DNA of 64,000 bases from Thalassotalea sediminis (GTDB lineage: Bacteria > Pseudomonadota > Gammaproteobacteria > Enterobacterales > Alteromonadaceae), in NCBI RefSeq assembly GCF_030295915.1, contig NZ_AP027361.1, forward strand, positions 1,674,001-1,738,000, given 5' to 3'. Numbering within the stretch: position 1 is the stretch's first letter; each line of letters opens with the position of its first letter. The translations under genes and the position numbers were made by a program. The notes beneath the pieces were generated by a model, which saw only the letters and a list, made by a program, of their open reading frames with translations, was not told the DNA's origin and made no database searches. This document shows positions 7,439 through 14,176 of this stretch, one piece after another.

Positions 7439-8464
7439 CTATTTTACATAATCAATCTGATATTCTTTTTCTGAGTGTAATAATGCCCAAATTAATCGGG
7501 CATTTTTTGCCGCTAATGCCACGGTGGCACGCTTAAACCCTCGTCGCTCGATAAGGTCTTTTATCCATAAACTGGTTCTGTCAGTTTTGTGCCTGCAGTT
7601 AGCAATCACGGCTCGCGCGCCATGAATGAGTGAGGTGCGAATATGTTTTTCGCCACGTTTGGATATTCTTCCTAACTTTACCTGTCCACCTGTAGTGTAT
7701 TGCTTTGGTACTAAACCAATCCATGCACTAAAGGCACGAGAGGTGTCGAAGTCTTTGGCATCACAGACAGTAGCAACTACCGCGGTTGCGGTCACTTCGC
7801 CGACACCAGGAATACTCATTAAGCGTTTAGCGGCATGCATTTGATGGGCTAATTGATACAGTTTTCTGTCATGTTTAAGGATTTGTTCGTTTAACCCTTT
7901 TATCTCTTGCCATAAATCATGCAATAGCTCTCTGGCGAGCATAGGTAAGCCGTTCTCTGCATCTTCTAAAATACTGGTGATAGCATGTTGTGCTGGGTAT
8001 CTACCTTTAGGCATAACAATACCGAACTCAGCGAGTAAGCCTCTAAGGCGATTAATCAGTGCTGTTCTGTCTTTGATAGCCCCTTGGCGAATACGATGTA
8101 AACACAATACGGCTTGTTGCTCTTCACTTTTAATACTCACAAACCGTGTTTTAGGACGTGTTACCGCTTCGCATATGGCTTCGGCGTCATTGGCATCATT
8201 TTTCTCATTTTGGCGATATGGGATAACAAACTTAGAGGCCATGATACGCACGTCATGACCAAGCTTAGTAAATTCTCTTGCCCAGTAATGAGCGCCAGAG
8301 CAAGCTTCCATGCCGATAATACATGGTGGCAATTTAGCAATTTCAGGTAACAGTTTGTTTCGCTTAACAGTTTTACGTAATTTACACTTGTCATGAGCAT
8401 CCACACCGTGGATACTAAACACAGATTTGGCTAAATCAACGCCAATTGCTTTAATTAGTGACAT
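7439..8464 (-). CDS. IS110-family transposase (DEDD recombinase), IS1111 group
   Basis: 341 residues from MSLIKAIGVD; the upstream in-frame extension is translated inverted repeat and is excluded, and GAGGAG lies about 9 nt before this ATG. The RuvC-like DEDD domain shows GVDLAKSVF (Asp10), GMEACSGAHYWA (Glu53) and NDANDAEA (Asp90, Asp93). The C-terminal transposase_20 domain shows SIPGVGEVTATAV and GRISKRGEKHIR, which carries the conserved serine. Intact, so the element could still be active. Confidence 0.95.
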   Translation of the reverse strand: MSLIKAIGVDLAKSVFSIHGVDAHDKCKLRKTVKRNKLLPEIAKLPPCIIGMEACSGAHYWAREFTKLGHDVRIMASKFVIPYRQNEKNDANDAEAICEAVTRPKTRFVSIKSEEQQAVLCLHRIRQGAIKDRTALINRLRGLLAEFGIVMPKGRYPAQHAITSILEDAENGLPMLARELLHDLWQEIKGLNEQILKHDRKLYQLAHQMHAAKRLMSIPGVGEVTATAVVATVCDAKDFDTSRAFSAWIGLVPKQYTTGGQVKLGRISKRGEKHIRTSLIHGARAVIANCRHKTDRTSLWIKDLIERRGFKRATVALAAKNARLIWALLHSEKEYQIDYVK

Positions 8465-8583
8465 ATGGACTCTCCTCAATTGAAGCTCTTTATCAACTTC
8501 ACTATGGCACATTGATGCTGAGTGGGGAGTCCATATCATTCGTTATGCAGCTATGAGCAGCCTACAAATTTTGGAATATAAAA

Positions 8584-9135
8584 ATGATAAAGTTAATTGG
8601 AGTAGCGCTGCAAGCTTTTGGGATGCGAAGTGCTAAACAAAAAGAAAAAACTCAAAGGGTAATTGATTATATTGATACTTGTCTTGAGCACATGGAAAAC
8701 ATCATGGGCTATAAAAAGGACGTAAATGAGGCAAGTGTAGAGCAGTCAAGAAAGTTTCTTCAGAGCGCATATCATGAAATGGCTTTTCAGTTAAACGGTG
8801 TCGCTACTCCTGTTGAATGCGACATAATTAAAAATTCGATTGCAAGTGCTCGAATTTACTTTCATGCAGTTAAAGAAGGTAAAGTGGTCAATGAAGATCT
8901 TACAATAGATTATGAATCACGCTATCAACTGTATATTAATCATATTTATGATCAAAAAGAATTCCGACAAAACTCATATGAAACGTTCCTTAGACAGCTT
9001 GTCAAAGACAAACGTGAAATTGATAAAAATTATGTCGAAATGGAGTTACAAAAAATAAAGGAAGTCTGCCAAGAAGATGTAGCAAGAATAATGTCATTAC
9101 GAGAAACACTTAAAACTCGAAAAGCAGCGGCATAA
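8584..9135 (+). CDS. Cassette 6: 183-residue soluble hypothetical protein
   Basis: Mainly alpha-helical and charged, with no membrane segment apart from a mildly hydrophobic N-terminus (MIKLIGVALQAFGM); the C-terminal third looks coiled-coil-prone. The ATG lies 36 nt after the R' box without an obvious Shine-Dalgarno sequence. The TAA stop is in the R'' box of attC6. No family recognised. The gene now lies 47 nt downstream of the IS, which has probably cut it off from array read-through transcription. Confidence 0.7.
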   Translation: MIKLIGVALQAFGMRSAKQKEKTQRVIDYIDTCLEHMENIMGYKKDVNEASVEQSRKFLQSAYHEMAFQLNGVATPVECDIIKNSIASARIYFHAVKEGKVVNEDLTIDYESRYQLYINHIYDQKEFRQNSYETFLRQLVKDKREIDKNYVEMELQKIKEVCQEDVARIMSLRETLKTRKAAA

Positions 9136-9230
9136 CAAGGCCTTAAAGTCGGATTCGTAACAGTTTGCTCGGTTCCACTTCGTCTCACATTTTAGCAAAC
9201 TGTTATTCACCGCTTAAGGCGGCGTTAGGT
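9130..9230 (+). other. attC6 recombination site
   Basis: R'' GCATAAC at 9130, R' GTTAGGT at 9224-9230; arms AACAGTTTGCT and AGCAAACTGTT. Confidence 0.9.
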
Positions 9231-9242
9231 GTACTAAAGAAT

Positions 9243-9527
9243 ATGCGAACAAAGGATAGTTCAGATAACCAATTTGGTTTTATTATTTGCTTAGTTTCCT
9301 TATTGGCTGTGTTGTCAGTTGTATTGTCAGGAAAGGAGCAATGGCTTAAGTATATAGCTCCAATCTTTCTGCTTTGGGGTTTAAATTGTATTTGGGCATA
9401 CTTCAAAAAGAAAATAATTTATAGTTTGTACTTTCCAATACCTAATGACGCACAAATTGTTTTACGCATTCTAGGTTTAGCTATTGGTATTTTATTTATT
9501 ATTGTCAGTATTGGTATGTACACCTAA
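9243..9527 (+). CDS. Cassette 7: three-TM small membrane protein
   Basis: 94 residues from ATG 9243 (the longer frame upstream is translated attC6). A short charged N-terminus is followed by hydrophobic segments around residues 11-28, 35-50 and 72-92. The cassette ends are complementary over 11 bp (GTTAGGTGTAC and GTACACCTAAC), and the TAA stop is part of R''. Function unknown. Confidence 0.65.
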   Translation: MRTKDSSDNQFGFIICLVSLLAVLSVVLSGKEQWLKYIAPIFLLWGLNCIWAYFKKKIIYSLYFPIPNDAQIVLRILGLAIGILFIIVSIGMYT

Positions 9528-9625
9528 CAAGCGCATTAAGTGACGGGACTGCTAACGCTTGGCTCGGTTCCGCTTCGCTTCACAGTTTAGCCAAGCATTA
9601 TCAGCCCCTTATGCGGGCGTTATAT
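9522..9625 (+). other. attC7 recombination site
   Basis: R'' ACCTAAC at 9522, R' GTTATAT at 9619-9625; arms CTAACGCTTGGCT and AGCCAAGCATTA. Confidence 0.9.
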
Positions 9626-9640
9626 GCCACAAGGAAAAGT

Positions 9641-10267
9641 ATGAAGTCGATTTTCAAAATCATCGGGAATTTATGGGCGTTAGCTTTTATCTCGTTTGTT
9701 GCTATTAAATTTTATGATAGTTCTGGAAATGAATTACCTGAATTAGCTATTTTGTATGCTTCAAAATTTGAAGGATTTCTTAGTGCATTTTTAACTTCTT
9801 CATGGTTCTTTGTCGTTTTTATTGCAATGTGGTTAGCAATAAGTTTTCATATCTCTAAATCCAGTGGTTGGGCTAAATTAGCAGAAAGATACAGCGCGAA
9901 TTATCCTCATGAAGACCAGCTAAATTTTAAAACAATAACTGCGGTATTTGATGAACAGGCATTTAGAAATGTTCTAAAGTGTGCAGTAAATAGTAATGGT
10001 GTTTATCTTAAAATCACATTTCCTTTTAACTTTGGTTTCAAAAAGTTGTTCATTCCATGGCACGCAATAAGTACCGTAGAACGAGAACAGGATAAACGTA
10101 CCGAGTCATCTTTAAGTTTGGTCAATAAATTCTTAGATACAATCCCTATAGAAAATCGTTATTTTATTAGGCTAAATATGTATCCAGAGCAAATTATAAA
10201 ATTAGAAGAAAAAGAATTTAATCTTATAAAAAATGAATTTCCTGCCCATATACTAGGTGGCATATAA
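9641..10267 (+). CDS. Cassette 8: two-TM protein with C-terminal soluble domain
   Basis: 208 residues from ATG 9641 with AAGGA five bases upstream. Two membrane helices (about 8-24 and 50-70) are followed by a cytoplasmic domain starting SGWAKLAERYS and continuing with beta-rich sequence (VYLKITFPFNFGFKKLFIPWHAI) that resembles PH-like modules seen behind paired helices in bacterial membrane proteins; this resemblance is by eye. The stop is in the R'' box. Function unknown. Confidence 0.65.
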   Translation: MKSIFKIIGNLWALAFISFVAIKFYDSSGNELPELAILYASKFEGFLSAFLTSSWFFVVFIAMWLAISFHISKSSGWAKLAERYSANYPHEDQLNFKTITAVFDEQAFRNVLKCAVNSNGVYLKITFPFNFGFKKLFIPWHAISTVEREQDKRTESSLSLVNKFLDTIPIENRYFIRLNMYPEQIIKLEEKEFNLIKNEFPAHILGGI

Positions 10268-10365
10268 CAAGCTGTTTAAGTGCGGGACTGCTAACGTTTG
10301 GCTCGGTTTCGCTACGCTACACAAGTTTAGCCAAACATTATCAGCCCCTTAACAGGGCGTTATGT
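10262..10365 (+). other. attC8 recombination site
   Basis: R'' ATATAAC at 10262, R' GTTATGT at 10359-10365; arms CTAACGTTTGGCT and AGCCAAACATTA. Confidence 0.9.
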
Positions 10366-10379
10366 TGCAAGGAGGCCGT

Positions 10380-10709
10380 TTGAAACTAATTTTAGCTATA
10401 TCATTTCCATTGTTACTTACGTCTACACTTTATTGGTTCTATTTATGTTCAAAGCTATTTGAACACTTAAAGATAAACCATCCTCAAATATATTCTGAAA
10501 TTGGAGAGCCTTCATTATTCTGGAATAGTACGCCATCAAATAATAATGCATTACTTAAATTTCTATTAAAAAAGGAGTGGCTGAAAGTAGATGATACTTA
10601 TTTAAATAAAACTTGTTCTATTATGAGGCTATTTTTTATAATCTATTCAATTGTTTTATTTATTGTTTTATTTATTGTTTTTGCGGCATTCTTTGTTGAA
10701 GCAACATAA
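10380..10709 (+). CDS. Cassette 9: UspB-like small membrane protein (TTG start)
   Basis: 109 residues from the TTG at 10380, which has a perfect AAGGAGG four bases upstream; the ATG at 10362 overlaps the R' box. An N-terminal membrane helix, a central segment with NHPQIYSEIGEPSLFWNS, then a C-terminal helix (IIYSIVLFIVLFIVFAAFFV). Size and layout resemble UspB-type proteins, and the same HP-G-PS-WN motif occurs in the next cassette. The stop lies in R''. Function unknown. Confidence 0.65.
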   Translation: MKLILAISFPLLLTSTLYWFYLCSKLFEHLKINHPQIYSEIGEPSLFWNSTPSNNNALLKFLLKKEWLKVDDTYLNKTCSIMRLFFIIYSIVLFIVLFIVFAAFFVEAT

Positions 10710-10808
10710 CAAGCCATTACAGTAACGGGACTGCTAACAGTTTGCTCGGTTTCGCTTCGCTACATATTTTAGCCAACTATTACTTAGCCGTTTAACGCGG
10801 CGTTATAT
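10704..10808 (+). other. attC9 recombination site
   Basis: R'' ACATAAC at 10704, R' GTTATAT at 10802-10808; arms CTAACAGTTTGCT and AGCCAACTATTA. Confidence 0.9.
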
Positions 10809-10825
10809 GCACAAGGAGGCATGCA

Positions 10826-11122
10826 ATCATCACCTTATTTTATGTCAGCCTTTTTGTTTCAATAAGTATCGTAAATTTTATCGTTATTCGTAAATTAAAG
10901 AAGAATCATCCCAAAGCCCTAGATAAAGGTGGTAATCCATCAGGGTTATGGAATAACGCTACTAATGCATCTTTTACATTTGGTTATATTGGGCTTAGGT
11001 TGTATCGTCACGATAAACTAGATAAAAATACGTTACGTTGGTGTAATGGATTAAGCGTTTTGGTTTGGTTTTTATTTGTCATCATAATCAATGAGTTGTA
11101 CAACGTTATTTATGTGTATTAA
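10826..11122 (+). CDS. Cassette 10: UspB-like small membrane protein with no canonical start codon
   Basis: An open frame of about 98 codons ends at TAA 11120-11122. It encodes an N-terminal helix (IITLFYVSLFVSISIVNFIV), then LKKNHPKALDKGGNPSGLWNNA, which parallels cassette 9, and a C-terminal helix. There is no ATG, GTG or TTG at its 5' end. A perfect AAGGAGG (10813-10819) is followed at 1 nt by an ATG in another frame that stops after 14 codons, and at 6 nt by an in-frame ATC. Either an AUC start or a one-base deletion just after the ATG explains it; the latter would make this a pseudogene. Confidence 0.5.
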   Translation: MITLFYVSLFVSISIVNFIVIRKLKKNHPKALDKGGNPSGLWNNATNASFTFGYIGLRLYRHDKLDKNTLRWCNGLSVLVWFLFVIIINELYNVIYVY

Positions 11123-11127
11123 AGTGC

Positions 11128-11230
11128 ATATAACAAGCGCATTAAGCATGGGACTGCTAACAGTTTGCTCGGTTCCGCTTCGCTTCACATTTTAGCAAAC
11201 TATTATCAGCTCCTTATGCGGGCGTTATAA
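11128..11230 (+). other. attC10 recombination site
   Basis: R'' ATATAAC at 11128, R' GTTATAA at 11224-11230; cassette 10 termini match over 11 bp (GTTATATGCAC and GTGCATATAAC). Confidence 0.9.
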
Positions 11231-11244
11231 ATTTAGGGGACGCG

Positions 11245-11532
11245 GTGAATAATCCTACACCTTTTGAAATCAGGAAGTTACTAGATGACTGTGGTCGCGC
11301 AGGACTTCTGGTGCAGATTCCTAGCTTTCCACCTGAAACTCAAGAACTATGCTTTCAAATTATCGAGCAAGTAGAAAATGATAAATTGGAAGAATTAAAA
11401 ATCGCATTGCAAAAAGATGCGAATCAAATAGCGTCATCCGCTAATAAAAAGTCAGGTATTTCACTTTGGGTAAGTTCGATTGCTTGTATAGTTAGTGTTT
11501 TTTCATTTATCGTAATGTATTGTCGTGGTTAA
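11245..11532 (+). CDS. Cassette 11: C-terminally anchored small protein (GTG start)
   Basis: 95 residues from a GTG preceded by AGGGGA. The first ~70 residues are soluble and helical; a single hydrophobic helix (WVSSIACIVSVFSFIVMY) near the C-terminus makes it a tail-anchored protein. The cassette termini match over 11 bp. No family recognised. Confidence 0.65.
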   Translation: MNNPTPFEIRKLLDDCGRAGLLVQIPSFPPETQELCFQIIEQVENDKLEELKIALQKDANQIASSANKKSGISLWVSSIACIVSVFSFIVMYCRG

Positions 11533-11535
11533 AAT

Positions 11536-11637
11536 TTATAACAAGGCAATTATGGATGGGACGTCTAAAGCTTGGCTGGCGCTCATTCTTCGCTAATTTT
11601 AGCCAAGCTTAATACGCCCCATATTGCGGCGTTAGCT
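11536..11637 (+). other. attC11 recombination site
   Basis: R'' TTATAAC at 11536, R' GTTAGCT at 11631-11637; near-identical inner sequence to attC3. Confidence 0.9.
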
Positions 11638-11659
11638 GTATAAGCATGTGAGGTATACC

Positions 11660-11947
11660 ATGGAAGGAATATTAAATGTTTTATTACCATCAATTTTAAT
11701 AGTTTTAATTATACATTTACTAAAACTGGTGTCGTTATTTCGATTTGTACTATTAATTTTTTTAGCTATATCATCTACATTCTTTGTCGATTTCTTGTAT
11801 TGTGAAATCCTTAAGTCAAGTTGTTCATCTGATCCATTGGTCGGGTTAGGTTATATAATTCATTCAATTTTAGTGGTGGTTGTTTCATTTGTTCTTGAAA
11901 TAGCTCGGGCAAATTTGTTAATCCATCTAAAAAGAAAATACAGCTAA
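11660..11947 (+). CDS. Cassette 12: three-TM small membrane protein
   Basis: 95 residues from ATG 11660 (GAGGT six bases upstream; an in-frame GTG four codons earlier is the alternative). Hydrophobic segments around residues 5-25, 28-46 and 64-84, then a basic tail. The stop codon is in the R'' box. Function unknown. Confidence 0.65.
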   Translation: MEGILNVLLPSILIVLIIHLLKLVSLFRFVLLIFLAISSTFFVDFLYCEILKSSCSSDPLVGLGYIIHSILVVVVSFVLEIARANLLIHLKRKYS

Positions 11948-12042
11948 CAAGCTGTTAAACAAGGACAAAATATAGTTGGCTTTTGCTCAATCGTCGCTTA
12001 TTCTAGCCAATTATATTTTGCTCATTAACGAGGGCGTTATAT
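11942..12042 (+). other. attC12 recombination site
   Basis: R'' AGCTAAC at 11942, R' GTTATAT at 12036-12042; same inner sequence type as attC2 (AGGACAAAA, AGTTGGCTTTTGCTC). Confidence 0.85.
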
Positions 12043-12074
12043 TTATTCAGCATCGGTGTTCAAAAAGGAGTTAT

Positions 12075-12809
12075 GTGAATATTTTCTGTAAAGTTATAAA
12101 TAAAGAGATTAAAGAAGAGATACCAGGTAATTGTGAGCCAAAGAAGATAGAAAACAGTATTTCTGATCAGGACTTACAAAGGTTATACGCTGTAGAGTTT
12201 AAAAGTCAGTCTTATTCATCTTTTTATAACACTACGATGGAGAAAGACAAGAGTATTTTGACGCTTTCGGTTGCTGGAATCGGGTTTCTAATAACTTTGT
12301 TAAAGCTATCTGACAGCCTTGGCTATTACGATATGGCGTTTTTTTCAATCGCTACGGTGGGCTTTCTAATTTCAATATTCTGCATTGTTACCTTATTTGG
12401 CAAAAATGCTGATTTTATAGTGGACTTGGCGCAAGAAAAAGATGTAACTATAAAACAGCATGTTTTAAAACAATTGGATACATGGGCTATAAGAACTTTC
12501 TATATAGCAATTATAATGTCGGTATGCTTAGGCGTTTCGACTTCCTCTACACTTTTTTTTAAAGGCGACAAAGAAATGACAAAAGAAACCGATATAAGCA
12601 AAACTATTGAAACACAGGGTACTCCTGCTAATGAAAGTTTTACCCAAGCTGTCGATTTAACAAAAAGCTATCAACAAGCTACTAGCTTTCAAGATAGTTT
12701 TCAGGGAGCTGCTAACTTACAGTCAAATACTAATGCTCAAACAACTGCACAAAGTAACAATTCTGGTGCGGCTGCAATGATGCCAAATACAAACAGTGAC
12801 AAAGAATAA
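12075..12809 (+). CDS. Cassette 13: three-TM protein with long Gln/Ser/Asn-rich tail (GTG start)
   Basis: 244 residues from GTG 12075 with AAAGGAG four bases upstream; the longer reading frame upstream is translated attC12. A charged N-terminal segment (~70 residues) leads into TMEKDKSILTLSVAGIGFL, a second helix and, after a loop, a third helix (~residues 158-178). The last ~65 residues are low-complexity Q/S/T/N/A-rich. The KSILTLSVAGIG-type first helix resembles small membrane proteins sometimes found as effectors in defence loci; that link is only suggestive. Confidence 0.65.
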   Translation: MNIFCKVINKEIKEEIPGNCEPKKIENSISDQDLQRLYAVEFKSQSYSSFYNTTMEKDKSILTLSVAGIGFLITLLKLSDSLGYYDMAFFSIATVGFLISIFCIVTLFGKNADFIVDLAQEKDVTIKQHVLKQLDTWAIRTFYIAIIMSVCLGVSTSSTLFFKGDKEMTKETDISKTIETQGTPANESFTQAVDLTKSYQQATSFQDSFQGAANLQSNTNAQTTAQSNNSGAAAMMPNTNSDKE

Positions 12810-12902
12810 ATATAACAAGGCGCTTAAGTCGGAAAAATTATTGTTGGCCATCGCTTCGCGATTATAGCCAACCATAATTTTCCGCTTAGCTTAGCGTTAT
12901 AA
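12810..12902 (+). other. attC13 recombination site
   Basis: R'' ATATAAC at 12810, R' GTTATAA at 12896-12902. A distinct, more symmetrical type: GTCGGAAAAATTAT and ATAATTTTCCGC arms around TTGGCCATCGCTTCGCGA. Confidence 0.85.
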
Positions 12903-12908
12903 ACTTCT

Positions 12909-13328
12909 ATGAAAATTCATTTGGCTACATTTCAAATTCTTGGTGTATGTGACAATGCTGGGTTTGTGTATAAATCTTTTCATGAAGCAGTGATGGGGAT
13001 TTTGCCTTTTGCAGAAACTGCATTAGACCATATCTATGAGTATGCAACCGCAAATGACTGGTTTGATTTAGATGGCAACTCAATAGAAGCATTTGAATTA
13101 CTCTCTGTAAAAAGTGATTTAGAGTTAGCTCATAGATATCGACAATTAGATGACTTGATGAAAGTTAATGGGGTTGGCTTCATACAGTTATTTGAATATG
13201 AAAATGTATTTGAATTAATTAAAGACCAAAACATTGAACAATGGTGCAGTGAAAAATTAAAATGTGAAATTTTGGAGTTAAAGAAGTCAGAAGGTCGCTT
13301 TCTCTATAACCTCGAGCAGGAGTGGTAA
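12909..13328 (+). CDS. Cassette 14: 139-residue soluble hypothetical protein
   Basis: Acidic, helical protein without membrane segment or recognisable motif; two tryptophan-containing motifs (NDWFDLDG, IEQWCSEKL). The ATG follows the R' box by six bases with no Shine-Dalgarno sequence. The cassette termini match over 11 bp (GTTATAAACTT and AAGTTTATAAC), but the downstream attC is reduced to a stub, so this cassette is probably fixed to the next one. Confidence 0.65.
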   Translation: MKIHLATFQILGVCDNAGFVYKSFHEAVMGILPFAETALDHIYEYATANDWFDLDGNSIEAFELLSVKSDLELAHRYRQLDDLMKVNGVGFIQLFEYENVFELIKDQNIEQWCSEKLKCEILELKKSEGRFLYNLEQEW

Positions 13329-13331
13329 AGT

Positions 13332-13365
13332 TTATAACAAGGCAATTATGTATGGTGCGTTATTC
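13332..13365 (+). other. attC14, collapsed stub
   Basis: R'' TTATAAC at 13332 and R' GTTATTC at 13359 are only about 20 bp apart. The left part (AAGGCAATTATGTATGG) matches attC3 and attC11, so the whole hairpin, about 65-70 bp, is missing. Confidence 0.7.
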
Positions 13366-13425
13366 ACCTAGAATTTAGGGCAATTTATCCCGCGAGGTAT
13401 AAGACAACAAAGTGGTGAGTCGATA

Positions 13426-13968
13426 ATGAAGTATTTAAAAACGCCGGAGTTTCTTTTCGAAGTGTTCGGGGAAAAACAATCACTACTGGAAGTTGGTTGC
13501 ACGTTAATCTTTGCTTTAGCTGGTACTTGGGTTGTTTACTTAGTTGCTGGCGTAGAGCTAGACAACTGGAAATCAATTTTAGCTTTTCTAGTCATTGCCG
13601 ATGTACTGGCAGGTTGCATTGCTAACTTCAGCTACGGAACAAATGAATACTATTCGAAGCGGCCAAAAAAACGCCTTATATTCATTGCTATCCATGTGCA
13701 TATTTTAGCTATTGCTTGGCTGCTATCTGAGCCGCTTGATAGTGCAATGATTATCTGGGGTTACACTATGGTATCAGCATTTGTAGTTAATGCTCTGAAA
13801 GGGAAGCGGGTTCAATGCTTTATTGCTGCGAATTTAATGTGCTATGGCATACTGTTGTTAATCTATCTGCCACTTTCAAATTGGTTTCTGATGGTTAGTG
13901 TGTTCTTTTTAATTAAGGTGCTATTTAGTTTTTCTGTCGATCACTTTGGTAAGCAGGTGGAAAGGTAG
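13426..13968 (+). CDS. Cassette 15: multi-pass membrane protein (about five TM), unknown function
   Basis: 180 residues with hydrophobic helices around residues 25-42, 48-66, 85-100, 108-124 and 130-165 separated by short basic loops (KRPKKR, KGKR). Start ATG 13426 with a weak GGTGAG upstream. No family recognised; length and composition fit a small integral membrane protein of the YndM/DUF type. Separated from cassette 14 only by the attC stub. Confidence 0.65.
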   Translation: MKYLKTPEFLFEVFGEKQSLLEVGCTLIFALAGTWVVYLVAGVELDNWKSILAFLVIADVLAGCIANFSYGTNEYYSKRPKKRLIFIAIHVHILAIAWLLSEPLDSAMIIWGYTMVSAFVVNALKGKRVQCFIAANLMCYGILLLIYLPLSNWFLMVSVFFLIKVLFSFSVDHFGKQVER

Positions 13969-13979
13969 GAGTGCCGTGA

Positions 13980-14075
13980 ATATAACAAAGCGTTTAAGGT
14001 TGATTCCAAACGCTTGCCGGTTCCGCTTTTCACTTTTTAGCAAACATTACTTAGCCGTTTATTGCGGCGTTTATA
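13980..14075 (+). other. attC15 recombination site (R' altered)
   Basis: R'' ATATAAC at 13980, R' GTTTATA at 14069-14075, which departs from GTTRRRY. Arms AAACGCTTGCCGG and TTTTTAGCAAACATTA; somewhat degraded. Confidence 0.7.
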
Positions 14076-14100
14076 CACCTAAACTGGCTGGTGTCGGGCA

Positions 14101-14129
14101 ACTGTCAGGTTAATGTCGTAACTGACAGT
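14101..14129. promoter_or_regulatory. Candidate operator: 8-bp inverted repeat upstream of the XRE gene
   Basis: ACTGTCAG (14101-14108) and CTGACAGT (14122-14129), 13 bp apart, about 50 bp before the XRE-2TM start. A dyad of this size suits a dimeric HTH repressor acting on its own promoter; binding is inferred. Confidence 0.4.
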
Positions 14130-14176
14130 CATAATTTTAATCAAAAATCCTGAGCTGAGAGTACAGGAGTAATTTA

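Larger units (their letters stand above)
7184..8537 (-). mobile_element. IS110-family element, IS1111 group, inserted in an attC site
   Basis: A single DEDD transposase gene is flanked by short subterminal inverted repeats, ATGGACTCCCC at 7191-7201 and its reverse complement at 8524-8534. Ends are estimated: IS1111-group repeats lie a few bases inside the true termini. No target duplication is evident. The transposase points left, giving a short 5' non-coding end (about 70 bp) and a long 3' non-coding end (about 250 bp), the arrangement described for IS1111-group elements. IS1111-attC elements are known to target integron attC sites. Confidence 0.85.
7082..8548 (+). other. attC5 recombination site, split by the IS110-family insertion
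   Basis: R'' TTATAAC at 7082-7088 and the hairpin up to about 7183 lie left of the element; R' GTTATGC (8542-8548) lies right of it. The outer cassette ends still match: GGCTTATAAC with the start of cassette 5, and R' GTTATGC with GCATAAC at the end of cassette 6. The insertion point is at or next to the R' core. Confidence 0.8.

Noticed and set aside
7977-8350. + strand ORFs across the transposase gene
   Set aside because: Antisense shadows of the IS110-family transposase, whose catalytic motifs are intact on the - strand.
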